Below, one piece after another: positions 1-9,851 of a stretch of 64,000 nucleotides of DNA. Positions within the stretch are counted from its first letter, which is position 1; each line of letters starts with the position of its first letter. The stretch is from Pythium myriotylum (lineage: Eukaryota > Oomycota > Peronosporomycetes > Pythiales > Pythiaceae). The DNA is taken from assembly GCA_023091665.1 (NCBI GenBank), contig JALJCQ010000001.1:3224001-3288000 (forward strand). Reading direction: 5' to 3'. Both the position numbers and the translations under genes were made by a program. The notes under the pieces were generated by a model that did not search any database, was not told the DNA's origin, and saw only the letters and a program-made list of their open reading frames with translations.

Positions 1-5
1 GGATC

Positions 6-1322
6 TCATGAACAGCGATGCGTACCTCCGAACTCCATGTACGAGGCATTCATACGATGCCATGCTGCATCCATTTTGACGAACGCGTGGAAATAAAGCT
101 GATAGAAGGCAGATGGCTCTTCAAACAGCGCCCAGTACTTCTCGTTGGCATCAGCGAACTGTCCATTCCCAAGGCGCAGCAGCCCCGCGATCATGCACGT
201 GAGGTTGATGCCGGCCACGCACACCGGGTACCACTTCTTGCCGTCTTCAGGCTTCTGTGCGCTCACGACCTCGATCATCTTGTGGGCGTACGCCTCGAAC
301 ACGTACACGAGACACTTGAGCGCGAGCAGGCCACCACCGCGGAAGTCCGTGTCAGGATTTGGCCCTTGGAACCCGATATCGACCCAGCCTTCAGATACTC
401 GTTCAAATGGGCGGCGAGGAAGTGGTGGAGATAAGGGAGCCGTCCCGGTCTTGCGTGGAGACCGTGGCGCGTCCTGGTAGATAGCGTTCCACAAACGCTG
501 CAGTAAAGTTTCGTATAATTCGTCGCCAGGCTCGCACTTTGTGTTGAGATCTTGCTGGAGGGATTGGAGCAAAGCTGCTGCGTGAGGAGATGGGGGTTTC
601 CCACTCGAAGCACTGGGAATGGGCGTTGCTCTTCGACTGGCCGTCGCCTTTGAAATCAGCGACTGGACGCCCTGTGTTGCGCTTGTCTGCAGCTGCTGGA
701 TCTTCATCGTCGCAGCGATGAGCAGATCCTCGGCCGTCGGCTCGTCTTTCTGAGTCATGGTCGTGGTCGCAGGCGTCGCGGGCATCTTGATCTTCTTGAG
801 CGAGTTGGAGAACACCGACGATTGAATGCGCTGCGCGATCTTCGAGTATCCGTCACTACCCGCGCGACTTCGATTGCCCGTCACGTGCTCCCAGTCCTCT
901 TCATCCTGGTACAAGTCTGGCCGCATGGTGTCGCACATCTCACAGGACGGGATCTCCGCGTGGTTGGCGAACGTGCACACGTGACACGTCCATCCACCGC
1001 CCACCAAGTCCGGCGTGAACTCTAGATCGATCTCCTCGCCGTCGATCTCAGCCTGTGCGGCGCGGATCGCAGCGTCGTTGGCTCGCTTCTGAGCAGCCGC
1101 CTGCTCGAGCAGAATCTCCTGCTGCATCTCTGGGGGTAGCTCCTTCAGGATCTCAGGGTCGATGCCTTGAAACATGTCGAGCGACGACGCAGGTGAGACC
1201 CTCGGAGTCTTGCGCGACGGCAGCTCCACGATCGTGGGACGCAGCGTCGTGTCGTCTTCGCCGTCGAAGGGCACCTCCGTGAACTCGTTCTCGCTCGTGC
1301 TGGCGCGCTGGCGGTCGTCCAT
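6..1322 (-). CDS. ELMO-domain protein with UBM-like motif and RanBP2 zinc finger (3' partial)
   Basis: About 438 residues are visible from the ATG at 1322. A longer in-frame reading starts at a TTG, and an initiator-like promoter lies at 1423-1439, so 1322 is preferred. Residues 54-74 hold DPEILKELPPEMQQEIL, which fits the ubiquitin-binding UBM motif (LPxxxQxEI). Residues 111-137 form a RanBP2-type zinc finger with Cys113, Cys116, Cys127 and Cys130. Residues from about 270 are an ELMO/CED-12 domain with the signature WVDIGFQGPNPDTDFRGGG. ELMO proteins typically work with small GTPases (Rac GEF complexes or Arf GAPs); RanBP2 fingers often bind ubiquitin or RNA. The reading ends MEFGG then leaves the ELMO pattern. 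A GTACGC donor sits at position 25, so the last exon probably lies beyond the window edge. The visible stop at 6-8 is then intronic. Confidence 0.8.
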   Translation of the reverse strand: MDDRQRASTSENEFTEVPFDGEDDTTLRPTIVELPSRKTPRVSPASSLDMFQGIDPEILKELPPEMQQEILLEQAAAQKRANDAAIRAAQAEIDGEEIDLEFTPDLVGGGWTCHVCTFANHAEIPSCEMCDTMRPDLYQDEEDWEHVTGNRSRAGSDGYSKIAQRIQSSVFSNSLKKIKMPATPATTTMTQKDEPTAEDLLIAATMKIQQLQTSATQGVQSLISKATASRRATPIPSASSGKPPSPHAAALLQSLQQDLNTKCEPGDELYETLLQRLWNAIYQDAPRSPRKTGTAPLSPPLPRRPFERVSEGWVDIGFQGPNPDTDFRGGGLLALKCLVYVFEAYAHKMIEVVSAQKPEDGKKWYPVCVAGINLTCMIAGLLRLGNGQFADANEKYWALFEEPSAFYQLYFHAFVKMDAAWHRMNASYMEFGGTHRCS

Positions 1323-1422
1323 GGTGGCTGGCGAGTCGAGAATAGTGGGGAAAGCGCCTGCGACACCTTTAGCATCCCATGTGAGACCGTCGTGTGACGT
1401 GGGGAAAAAAACCAGACAGACA

Positions 1423-1439
1423 GCCAATCGGAATGTGAC
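1423..1439 (-). promoter_or_regulatory. Oomycete initiator-like core promoter of the ELMO gene
   Basis: Minus-strand GTCACATTCCGATTGGC resembles the oomycete initiator (YTCAYTYY core). It lies about 115 nt before the ATG at 1322 and only about 40 bp beyond the stop of the neighbouring gene at 1479. The match is moderate. Confidence 0.4.
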
Positions 1440-1478
1440 AAAGCAGACCATCCAACCAATCAACGTTTAGTATTACTG

Positions 1479-3962
1479 TCACGCCTTTCTCATCGGTGAT
1501 GATGCTCGCTTTGGCGAGGAAGGAGTTGCAATCGACGCGCGAGTCTTAGTGGGAGACGAAGGCTTCGCTGGGTGTTTCGACGGCGACACGGATTTGGATC
1601 TTGCTGGTGGTTTTAAGGGAGAAGCGGAAGCCTTGGCGGGTGGTCGTGAGGGCGGCGAGGCCTTCGAGGAGCCTCGCGAAGGACTGGCCGCCTTGCCCTT
1701 GGGTGGTGCTTTACTCGGCACCTTGCTGGTCGTTGAAATACCTGGGCGGGTCGGACTTCCAGCTTTAGAAGAGCTGGCAGTGGACGGCGTACCTGGCTTG
1801 GTGGCACTGTCCTGTCCTGGCTTCTTCGGCTTGCGATTCTCCTGCTCCGTCCAGATCATCATGTGGATGTCCTCAGCATACATGAGCAGCGACTCGTTCA
1901 CTTGGCTCGTGGTTTCGTCCCAGACAACGGCAGGAGCTTGTTTCTTTTGCTTGAGTATTGTGAGTTGATCGATAATCTGATCCACGCGGTCTTCAACGAA
2001 CGCGACCGGGTCCAGCTGGACGAATGCTTGTGGCATGCTGTTGAAGACAGCTCGACGGTCAAGTTTAGGCTTGAGCATCTTCCCAGGACTGTTCGCATTT
2101 GTCATAGGACGGCTTGCTACGGATGTGCCCGTTGTTGGTATTCGCTTTGCCTCAGTTGTTTGTTGTCGACTGGGCTGCCTGGACGGACTACCTTTGGATG
2201 TAGGCCTTGAAGAGGCTGTTGAACCACCGCGACTTGGACTTGTCGGCCCACGATTTCCGACGGAGCTTTTTGCTACCACGGCTGGTGTCGCAGGCACGGA
2301 TGGTATAGGAGTTGTCGTCGGCTGCGGAGATGGTGACACTTTGAGTTCGATTATGCTGTCGACAGGGATCCCCGCACCGATCATTAAGTTCGCCTCACGA
2401 GCCGTGAGTTCGTAATTATAAAACACAGCTCCTTTAGCTCCGCACTCGACGAGTGTCCTAGCAAGAGCATTCTTTAGGGGCACGACATAGTTCTCGACAG
2501 TTGGTGGGAGATCCAGTGTCGGTGTGGGAGTCGCGTTCGAAGTAGATCCTTGGAGTACTTGTTCCGACGTCAGTTGGTGGCTCGCCTGAAAGGTGTTACT
2601 TTGAAGTTGTTCTAGCAACTGTTTTAGATCCACTGCCACAAAGCGCATTTTGGAGCAAAGGTCAGTGGCAGTCGTCTCCGCTTCCCCATCTTGTCCCCCA
2701 AGAAGGACAACTCCTCTCACGACCTCGTCCACGTCAAGTCGTGCAATTTCCTTCTTCTCAACAACGCGAGCAATCTGTTCGATTCCTTCCACAGCTGCTG
2801 CTCCGGTCACGCGAATCGATTTTGCACTCGGAGTCGTCGCAACGGTTGGTGTGGCGAAGAGAACGCTCTGCACAGCCTTGACGACTTCTTTACTGAGACT
2901 TTGCTTCGGCGACTTGGTGTCTCGCACGACCGACTCGCGGAACATCCCCAGAAGCGTTGTGAGCGTCGCTCTCAGCTGGATCGCTTGTTGACGGAAGAAA
3001 GCAGAGCCAGGACCATCGATCGCAAGTCGAGCCATCTTCTGCTTGCACTTTCGGAGCTGGAGTTTATAGCTACTAGAATCCTTTAAGGCGTCGCCTCGCT
3101 CCCGCTTGAGCCGACTTATAAGTTGCTCGATCTGTTTCTGCTTCTCTCGGAGCCGGTCGATGTCGTCTCTCGCCGATTGCAATTGATCGGACAATACTCG
3201 TTTCTCGTCGAGTTGACGGAGAAGCGTGCGGTGCAGGATTCCACTGAAATGGCTCTCCTGAGCTGTGATCGATAGGAAGACGTCCTGTGCCACCTCGTTC
3301 TCCGCCTTCATGTGGGTTGACGTTTCGACGAGTTCGTCGTGTCGACGGCGGAGATTTGTGAAGCCGTCGACGAAGAAATCGAGCTGCGCACGTGTATGCA
3401 GCGTCTCCTCTTTCATTTGTGCATGTTGCGCTGAGAGAATTTGGCTCTGCTTGATGAGAAAACTTCGTACCTCCTGCTCTTTTGAACGCAGCTGCGTCAG
3501 CTTAACGAGAAACGCCTTGAGCTTCTCGAAACTTGGCGTGCCACTGTGGACATGCCGTTCTGCGTTCTTGAAGTCTTGCTCAAGGAGCTTAATCTCATCC
3601 AGACGACTGGCGATTTCTTCGCTGAGGTGATGCTCTTTGACATTACTAACCTCGGGCTCGTTGTTGTTGTTGCTCGACGCCTTGCGTGGCGAAATCACGG
3701 GCACAAACGTGTTTAGGAACGCATTCTTCCGTGCGACGAGTCCGCCAGTTTGTGAATGAGCTTCTCGCGTGCGGAGCCACGTGAGGAAGGTGCCGAGTGC
3801 CGTGTCCTTGTCGAGACAGAGTAGCCCCGTGAGGACCCGCTCAATGTCCCGGCGGTCGTCACACCCGCGGAGATCCACGCGAAGAGTCTCAGAGAGCAGC
3901 CTCAGCGAGGAATCATCGAGCGCATGGACTGAGTCCTGGACAAAAGCCTTCAGCTCCAGCAT
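1479..3962 (-). CDS. Coiled-coil protein with basic Ser/Pro-rich tail, unknown function
   Basis: 827 residues from the ATG at 3962; a GTG two codons upstream is not a likely start. I do not recognise the family. Residues 1-75 look globular and helical. Residues about 95-315 are heptad-rich coiled coil, for example QLDEKRVLSDQLQSARDDI. Residues about 555-625 and 710-827 are low complexity, dominated by Ser, Pro, Lys and Arg with repeated SPSR, SPTK and KASP motifs, giving a strongly basic C-terminus. A more ordered stretch near 640-705 (VAFVEDRVDQIIDQL) separates them. Such tails are common in microtubule-associated or centrosomal proteins, but that is only an analogy. The gene is head-to-tail with the ELMO gene, with about 155 bp between stop and next ATG, and has its own initiator at 3997-4015. 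Confidence 0.75.
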   Translation of the reverse strand: MLELKAFVQDSVHALDDSSLRLLSETLRVDLRGCDDRRDIERVLTGLLCLDKDTALGTFLTWLRTREAHSQTGGLVARKNAFLNTFVPVISPRKASSNNNNEPEVSNVKEHHLSEEIASRLDEIKLLEQDFKNAERHVHSGTPSFEKLKAFLVKLTQLRSKEQEVRSFLIKQSQILSAQHAQMKEETLHTRAQLDFFVDGFTNLRRRHDELVETSTHMKAENEVAQDVFLSITAQESHFSGILHRTLLRQLDEKRVLSDQLQSARDDIDRLREKQKQIEQLISRLKRERGDALKDSSSYKLQLRKCKQKMARLAIDGPGSAFFRQQAIQLRATLTTLLGMFRESVVRDTKSPKQSLSKEVVKAVQSVLFATPTVATTPSAKSIRVTGAAAVEGIEQIARVVEKKEIARLDVDEVVRGVVLLGGQDGEAETTATDLCSKMRFVAVDLKQLLEQLQSNTFQASHQLTSEQVLQGSTSNATPTPTLDLPPTVENYVVPLKNALARTLVECGAKGAVFYNYELTAREANLMIGAGIPVDSIIELKVSPSPQPTTTPIPSVPATPAVVAKSSVGNRGPTSPSRGGSTASSRPTSKGSPSRQPSRQQTTEAKRIPTTGTSVASRPMTNANSPGKMLKPKLDRRAVFNSMPQAFVQLDPVAFVEDRVDQIIDQLTILKQKKQAPAVVWDETTSQVNESLLMYAEDIHMMIWTEQENRKPKKPGQDSATKPGTPSTASSSKAGSPTRPGISTTSKVPSKAPPKGKAASPSRGSSKASPPSRPPAKASASPLKPPARSKSVSPSKHPAKPSSPTKTRASIATPSSPKRASSPMRKA

Positions 3963-3996
3963 GGCCACCTCGACATCCTGTGAAGAGGCGTCGAGA

Positions 3997-4015
3997 GTTA
4001 CACTTGCACAATGGA
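3997..4015 (-). promoter_or_regulatory. Initiator-like core promoter of the coiled-coil gene
   Basis: Minus-strand TCCATTGTGCAAGTGTAAC fits the oomycete YCATTYYNCAWW pattern about 50 nt before the ATG at 3962. A short out-of-frame ATG lies between the motif and the start. Confidence 0.45.
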
Positions 4016-4084
4016 TCCAGTCACATTGACTCTAGGATACTTCAATCTAGTCCATTTCTATTGTTACCAGCGGCTTCATTAGCC

Positions 4085-6322
4085 TCACACAAAATTCTTA
4101 CTGTATTCTTGACCTAGCGCACCGCCGTCACTGCTTTCACTCAAGGCCGCCTGCTTCTTTGATGCAAAGGTGAACTGCTGGTTCTGGTAGATGCTTGTCT
4201 TGCGCGAGCCCCGCCACAACGACATCAGCGTGATCAGCACCACCAAGGCCGCGACGCCGACGGCGGCTCCGAGCGGCGGGCCGTATCCTTTCATTTTACC
4301 AGTAGTCTTGGATGCACTCAGCGCGGTCGTACAGCGAGGGCCTCCCCACGAGTCTGGATACGTGCAGACGCACCGCTTGGACACGCACTTGCCCGTGACG
4401 ATGCTCACGTATGCGATGTCGCCAGTCGCGCTGACCGTGCAGTCGTCCGAGGTCGAGCACGCCGCGCCGCCCGTGACCACTTTCCACGTGTTGTCGTCGT
4501 CCGTGTACTCCTCAATGTGGCCTTCAATCCACTCCTTCGTTGGGTGGGTCTTCGGATCACAGCCGATCGTCATGTAGTTGTCAGCGTCGAGGTCTGAGCC
4601 CAGGTCCTGGTAGAGACGGATGTAGTCGATCTTGAGGTACATGGGGTACGCGTCACAGATCTTGTTGGCCTTGTCATTTGTGCCATCGCCACGGCATGGA
4701 GACTGCGTGTTGATCGGGTGGGACCCCCAGGACGACGACAGTGCGACGTTGAAGATCAGATACATGGGCTCGTCCAGCATCTTCTTGTTGGGGTTCGTCT
4801 TGCCCGAGTCCTGCGGCACGTTCTCGATCGTCGTGGCCGTGATCTCGAAGATGACATTGCCGTCGAGCATCCACCGCACGTAGCCGTTCTTGCCCGTGAC
4901 CCACTCGAGCTGGTAGACCAAGTAGTCCGTGTAGGCGCCGACGTGCACAGGCCAGTTGGACGAGATGGCATCCATTTGGTAGTCAAATTCCTTCATGACG
5001 TTGGTCTTAGGTGTCGAGTCGTTGCGTGGACTCGAGCAGAGCGGGTTCTGGCTGTCTGGGTCGCACAAGAACGAGCCGGTGTACACGTTCATTTTCGGGA
5101 AGCACGTGCCGTTGTAGTTGATGCCCCAATGGGTCGTGCCTTTGTCGTCGACAAGGTCTAGGTCAGCGCCAACGTCGTACGAGGCTGGACACAGCTGCAA
5201 GTTACATGCATTAGCCGTGATACCGGCCTTAACCGAAGCCGAGACGGTCGCGTAGCTCTGTGCCATTGTAGAGTCAGGCGTGCAGAACGGGTTGCTCTGG
5301 TAGCGGAGACCTTGGTACCACGACTTGTGGCCTCGCTTGTCGTAGACGGCTGTCGGGACGCCCGGGGCGTTTGCTCCCTTGGTCTCACAGATGTTGGAGT
5401 AGAAGCAGTAGACATTGTCGATCTTCTCATCTGGAGGGATCATGCGGAAGTTCGTGGGCATACCGGGGCCAACCTGAATGGACGATGAGATTGCGAGGCC
5501 ACCGCCTTCAAGGATATCGATCTCGGGCGCGCCTCGGCCCTGGTTCGGGTTCAAGCCGTACCCAGGGTTCGAGTCACAGGCATTGATACGCTGGTTCTTG
5601 GTCGCGTTGAAGACATCGAGATTGCATTCGTTGTAGGAGAACGGCCACATACGGTTGGTCGAGGCACTGAAGATGGCGCGTCCGAGGTTGCCCATCATCC
5701 AGATACCTGGCCACGTCGGGTAGTAGTCGATGTTGACCGTCTTGCCATTCTTGCCAAGCTTGATGTCCGGGTTACCTGAGGCGGTGCTCGTCGCACCGGG
5801 CAGCTGCGCGCGCACTTCGACCATGCCACCCTGGAAGCAGAACTTGTTCCAAGACTGGACCATTGCCGAGCGGTAGAAGAAGCTCACGGTCTGGTACCCG
5901 GGCGGGTTGGTGTACTGGTTGTAGACTTTTAGGCTTGTGACGTCGTCCATGATCTTGATGTAGTAGTAGCACGTGCCGTCGTCGTCGCAGGCGGTCGAGG
6001 TCATGTTGTGCGAGTAATACTCAAGCGCACCGTTGACGCCGTCCGGCTTTTCGATAGACGTCCACAAATGGTCCTCACCAGGCTTGAAGCTGCGATTCGC
6101 GACGTTGAACTCGTCGCTCATAACGAGCTCCCATGTGCGGCCGCGCGAGCTCACGTAAGTCTGCCGCTCGCTTGGCGTCTCGGGATCGACCCAGACTCTA
6201 ACGCCTGACTTGCTCGCATACTCGGTTGTAGAGCTCTTGGTCGAGTTGGAAGCGGAGACGACGGTCTCTGTTGTGGTGAGTGCGAGGAAGAGAAGGCTGG
6301 CGACGCTAACCACTCGCCACAT
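4085..6322 (-). CDS. KRE6/SKN1-like GH16 beta-glucan synthesis protein 1
   Basis: 745 residues from ATG 6322; an upstream in-frame ATG at 6394 would add 24 residues. From 6322 the protein begins directly with a signal peptide (MWRVVSVASLLFLALTTTET), as do its four paralogues. The body is a SKN1/KRE6-family GH16 domain. The catalytic motif EIDILE gives Glu267, Asp269 and Glu272 (nucleophile, helper, acid/base by family knowledge). Near 600-650 lies a Cys-rich, EGF-like stretch (CVSKRCVCTYPDSWGGPRC), followed by one membrane helix at about 685-706 and a short cytoplasmic tail ending YSKNFV. The topology is therefore type I, unlike yeast Kre6, which is type II. The expected role is beta-1,6/1,3-glucan assembly of the oomycete wall. 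No intron is visible. It is the first of three tandem copies. Confidence 0.9.
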   Translation of the reverse strand: MWRVVSVASLLFLALTTTETVVSASNSTKSSTTEYASKSGVRVWVDPETPSERQTYVSSRGRTWELVMSDEFNVANRSFKPGEDHLWTSIEKPDGVNGALEYYSHNMTSTACDDDGTCYYYIKIMDDVTSLKVYNQYTNPPGYQTVSFFYRSAMVQSWNKFCFQGGMVEVRAQLPGATSTASGNPDIKLGKNGKTVNIDYYPTWPGIWMMGNLGRAIFSASTNRMWPFSYNECNLDVFNATKNQRINACDSNPGYGLNPNQGRGAPEIDILEGGGLAISSSIQVGPGMPTNFRMIPPDEKIDNVYCFYSNICETKGANAPGVPTAVYDKRGHKSWYQGLRYQSNPFCTPDSTMAQSYATVSASVKAGITANACNLQLCPASYDVGADLDLVDDKGTTHWGINYNGTCFPKMNVYTGSFLCDPDSQNPLCSSPRNDSTPKTNVMKEFDYQMDAISSNWPVHVGAYTDYLVYQLEWVTGKNGYVRWMLDGNVIFEITATTIENVPQDSGKTNPNKKMLDEPMYLIFNVALSSSWGSHPINTQSPCRGDGTNDKANKICDAYPMYLKIDYIRLYQDLGSDLDADNYMTIGCDPKTHPTKEWIEGHIEEYTDDDNTWKVVTGGAACSTSDDCTVSATGDIAYVSIVTGKCVSKRCVCTYPDSWGGPRCTTALSASKTTGKMKGYGPPLGAAVGVAALVVLITLMSLWRGSRKTSIYQNQQFTFASKKQAALSESSDGGALGQEYSKNFV

Positions 6323-6801
6323 ACTGCTACCTGTAGCCGACCGTTGCGATGATAGAGAAGTGGGTGAGGGGGAGTCAGCGAGAGACAATCGCATTCGCGA
6401 GAGCCTGAACTGTTAACGGATCATCGACTGCGACATTTGGCTTTTCTCGTGCGACTACGACAGGGTGAGTCAGTGCCCGGCTCTGGTCGAGGTCTGGTCT
6501 CAACTCCAGAAACGAAGGGCTGATAATACCGCAGTGTCTTGAAAGAAGTATGCACAGAGTTGTTGTCTTCACCCACACCCCAAGCAACCCCGCGGCGTCG
6601 GATGGACCTTGCGAATGGCATGTCTCGGTAATCAAACGACGAGATGAACGGGTGACCATCGAGATCACGCTTTGCGATAACGAGAGAAACGACTGACGTG
6701 ATGATGAAAAAAATTGGCAGGGTCGTCGATCGACCCCCGCTCCATTTGTAAATTATAGTAACGGCACTCAATTCCCCTGGGAATGGTATGCACGACGCAG
6801 T

Positions 6802-9087
6802 TTACACAAAGTTTCTACTGTAGTCCACTTTAGCAGGGCCGGGGCCGGACTCGCGAGGGTCAGCTGACGGTCGCGGAGCAGGCTTCTCCATCAGGATAGC
6901 CAGACGTAGAGCCGCCTGGGCCGCTCGCTTCTCGCTCTGCAGCGTCATGTACACAGCCATTGCCGTCACACCGATCACGAATACCGCTACGCTTGAGGCC
7001 ACGCTGAACGGCGGGCCGTAGCCGTCCATCTTGGACTTTGTGCTCGTGACACTCTTGCTCGCGTCATAAGCAATCGTACAGCGTGGCCCACCCCACGAGT
7101 CCGGGTTTGAGCATTCGCAGCGCTTGTCGACACACTTGCCCGTGACGAGCTTGATGTACTGCAGATCGCCCTCTGGGAAGATCGTGCAGTCGTCATCGTT
7201 CCTACAGAAGCCCTTGCCAACAACGTCGGTCGCCAAGTTGTCGGCGTCCTGGTACTCTTCGATGTGGCCGTTGATCCACTCCTTGGTCGGATGGGTCTTC
7301 GGGTCACATCCGACTTGCATAAGGTTGTCAGCTTCCAAATCGTCGCCCTTGTCCTGGTACAGGCGAACGTAGTCGATCTTCATGTACATGGGGAACTCGT
7401 CACAAATGCGGTTCGCCATCTCGTTCTTGCCGTCACCCCGGCAGACAGAGTTTGTATTGATCGGCTTCGCACCCCACGACGAGGACAGCGCGACGTTGAA
7501 GATCAAGTACATGGGTTCCTCCAGCATGATCTTCTGCGGGTTGGAATTCGAAGAATCCTGAGGGACATTCTCGAACGCTTCGGAAGTGACTTCGAAGATC
7601 GGGTGGCCGTCCAGCATCCAGCGCACGTAGCCGTTCTTGCCCGTGACCCACTCGATTTGGTATGTAAGGAAATCCATGTATGCGCCGACGTGGACAGGCC
7701 AGTTGGACGAGATGGCGTCCATCTGATAGTTGAACTCCTTCATCACGTTCGACTTGGGCTGCGAGTCCGGTCGCGGCGTCTCACACTGCGGATCCTGGTT
7801 GTCGGGGTCACACAAGAACGCACCGGTGTAAGCGTTCATGACGGGGAAGCACGTGCCGTTGTAGTTGATACCCCAGTGAGTGTTTCCTTTGCCGTCGATG
7901 AGCGAGAGATCGGCGTAGCCATCTTTCGAGCCCGGACACGTCGCCGCATCACATTGGTTGACTGTAACGCCTGCCTTAATGGAAGCCGCAACCGTCTCGT
8001 AGGTCTGCTTGTCCTTCGGATCCGACACGCAAAACGGATTGGCCGAGTAACGTAGACCTTGGTACCACGAGTTGTAGCCTCTCTTCTTGTACAGCGCGGT
8101 CGGGATACCAGGGTGGTTGGCACCTGGCGTCAAACAGTCGCCGCTGTAGAGACAGTAGATGTTCTTGGCATCCGTCTTCACGTCTACCGGGAACAAACGA
8201 TACTTCTTGGGCATTCCTGGGCCAATCTGCAGCGACGATGAGATGGCGTTACCACCGCCTTCGAGCAGATCGATCTCGGGGGCACCACGGCCCTGGTTCG
8301 GGTGCATTCCGTAGCCTGGGTTCGAATCGCAGGCACTGATTCGCTGGTTCTTGGGATCGAAGACGTCAGGTTCACACCGATTGTACGAAAAGGGCCACAT
8401 TCGGTTGGTCGAGGCACTGAAGATGGCACGACCGAGGTTGCCCATCATCCAAATACCAGGCCACGTCGGATAATACGGCATGCCAGCGCTTGTCGTTCGA
8501 CTCGATGGTCCGCCCGCGATATCCGGGTTCCCCGACTTCTTGCTCACAGCACCAGGGAGCTGGGCTCGCACCTCGAGCATGCCACCCTGGAAGCAGAACT
8601 TGTTCCAAGACTGGACCATCGCGGCGCGGTAGTACATGCTGACGGTTTGGTAGCCCGGCGGGACCGTGTACATATTGTAGACGCTGAACTGAATGAGCTC
8701 GTCGACGATCTTGATGTAGTAATAACACACGCCCGTGTCTTCATCACACTGCGTCGAGGTCATGTTGTGCGAGTAGTACTCGAGCGCGCGGTTGACACCA
8801 TCGGGCTTCTCCAAAGACGTCCACATATGGTCCTTGCCCGGTCGGAAGTCGCGGTCGGGCGTGTTAAACTCGTCACTCATCACGAGCTCCCACTTCCGCC
8901 CGCGTGAGCTCGTGTACGTCTGTCGGTCCTCCGGAGTGTCCGGGTCGACCCATGTGCGAAGACCCGACTTGGCACGGTACTCCTTGGTCACGGTCTTGGA
9001 GTTGGTCGCGTTGGTCTGGGCCTCGACATGCTGCGGCGCGAGCGCGAGCGCGATCCCCACGGCCGCGGCCGCCCACATCGACACCAT
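6802..9087 (-). CDS. KRE6/SKN1-like GH16 beta-glucan synthesis protein 2
   Basis: 761 residues from ATG 9087; the longer reading to 9162 begins with GTG and is rejected. It has a signal peptide (MVSMWAAAAVGIALALAPQ) and a SKN1/KRE6 GH16 domain with EIDLLE (Glu271, Asp273, Glu276). A Cys-rich segment (CVDKRCECSNPDSWGGPRC) precedes one membrane helix near 695-720. The cytoplasmic tail is longer and Pro/Arg-rich and ends YSRNFV. It is a close tandem paralogue of the gene at 4085-6322, sharing the WVDPxTPxxRQTYxSSRGR block after the signal peptide. The tail is the most divergent part, which suggests differences in sorting rather than catalysis. Confidence 0.9.
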   Translation of the reverse strand: MVSMWAAAAVGIALALAPQHVEAQTNATNSKTVTKEYRAKSGLRTWVDPDTPEDRQTYTSSRGRKWELVMSDEFNTPDRDFRPGKDHMWTSLEKPDGVNRALEYYSHNMTSTQCDEDTGVCYYYIKIVDELIQFSVYNMYTVPPGYQTVSMYYRAAMVQSWNKFCFQGGMLEVRAQLPGAVSKKSGNPDIAGGPSSRTTSAGMPYYPTWPGIWMMGNLGRAIFSASTNRMWPFSYNRCEPDVFDPKNQRISACDSNPGYGMHPNQGRGAPEIDLLEGGGNAISSSLQIGPGMPKKYRLFPVDVKTDAKNIYCLYSGDCLTPGANHPGIPTALYKKRGYNSWYQGLRYSANPFCVSDPKDKQTYETVAASIKAGVTVNQCDAATCPGSKDGYADLSLIDGKGNTHWGINYNGTCFPVMNAYTGAFLCDPDNQDPQCETPRPDSQPKSNVMKEFNYQMDAISSNWPVHVGAYMDFLTYQIEWVTGKNGYVRWMLDGHPIFEVTSEAFENVPQDSSNSNPQKIMLEEPMYLIFNVALSSSWGAKPINTNSVCRGDGKNEMANRICDEFPMYMKIDYVRLYQDKGDDLEADNLMQVGCDPKTHPTKEWINGHIEEYQDADNLATDVVGKGFCRNDDDCTIFPEGDLQYIKLVTGKCVDKRCECSNPDSWGGPRCTIAYDASKSVTSTKSKMDGYGPPFSVASSVAVFVIGVTAMAVYMTLQSEKRAAQAALRLAILMEKPAPRPSADPRESGPGPAKVDYSRNFV

Positions 9088-9476
9088 GGAGACGGCTGTT
9101 GGAGCGAGACTTTCGGGACTGCGAGGGGGGAGCGAGGGTCCAGCAAAGGAGAGGGAAGCCACAACGTCACCACGATCTGAGCTGGTCTCATGTGAGACCT
9201 CGACAAAGCAACGCCCCTCGCGAGGAGCTACGAATGCCTCGTCTATGTACGTCCGGATGGATCGGGCATCCTCTGCATAGCCGCGACACGCGCAACGTCA
9301 GACTGGTTTGAGCAACGCAAGAACAACATCCAGGATCGCCAAAGGGGTCCAATTCGGCTCAGGTGCAACATAGGCGGATGCCACTATGCGCCATGCAGCG
9401 CTCGTCTGCCTGCGCTCGATGATCTCGCTGGCGTTTTCCTTCGAGCCGGTGCTGAATCGTCGCACGTCGCCAGGGA

Positions 9477-9495
9477 CCCCCCCCCCCCCCCCCCC
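9477..9495. repeat. Poly-C homopolymer, 19 bases
   Basis: An uninterrupted run of 19 C. Its length may vary or be an assembly estimate. Confidence 0.9.
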
Positions 9496-9762
9496 AAAGG
9501 GATCCCTTGTGAAGGGATCATGCTGTGAGCGTCTCCCCCTCAAGCCTGTCGTAGACTAATCGACTCGCGTCCGATCGACGAGCAACAACGTCTGCATACG
9601 GAAACGTGTAGTCGAGTTTTCAGTTGCGAGTTTGCATTTCTATCGAGGCGAGGCATCTCTACAGTTTAAAAAGCGACGCAAAATTGGCCATGGGGGAGTC
9701 GTCAAGTTCGAGCGATAGGTACTTGTACAGGGAAGGTCGACGAAAGGCGACAGGGTGAGAGG

Positions 9763-9795
9763 TGGATGGATCGATGGATGGATGGATGGATGGAT
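9763..9795. repeat. GGAT/GATG tetranucleotide microsatellite
   Basis: Seven to eight tandem GGAT units with one imperfect unit (GGATCGAT) near the start. Confidence 0.9.
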
Positions 9796-9851
9796 ACCCG
9801 GATCGCCTGGCGAAGAGGAAGAAGGGAAGACGCAGACCTTGCTCACCGAGA

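Larger units (their letters stand above)
9088..9851. other. Intergenic spacer with poly-C run and GGAT microsatellite
   Basis: 764 bp upstream of the second KRE6-like gene and downstream of the third. It holds a 19-base C run (9477-9495), a 12-bp palindrome AAGGGATCCCTT just after it, and a GGAT/GATG microsatellite (about 9763-9795). No convincing gene is present. Confidence 0.7.

Noticed and set aside
7264..8907. Long plus-strand frames antisense to KRE6-like gene 2 (and similar frames antisense to other GH16 and BT1 genes)
   Set aside because: Shadows of conserved coding sequence with high third-position GC; they recur at the same relative place in each paralogue.
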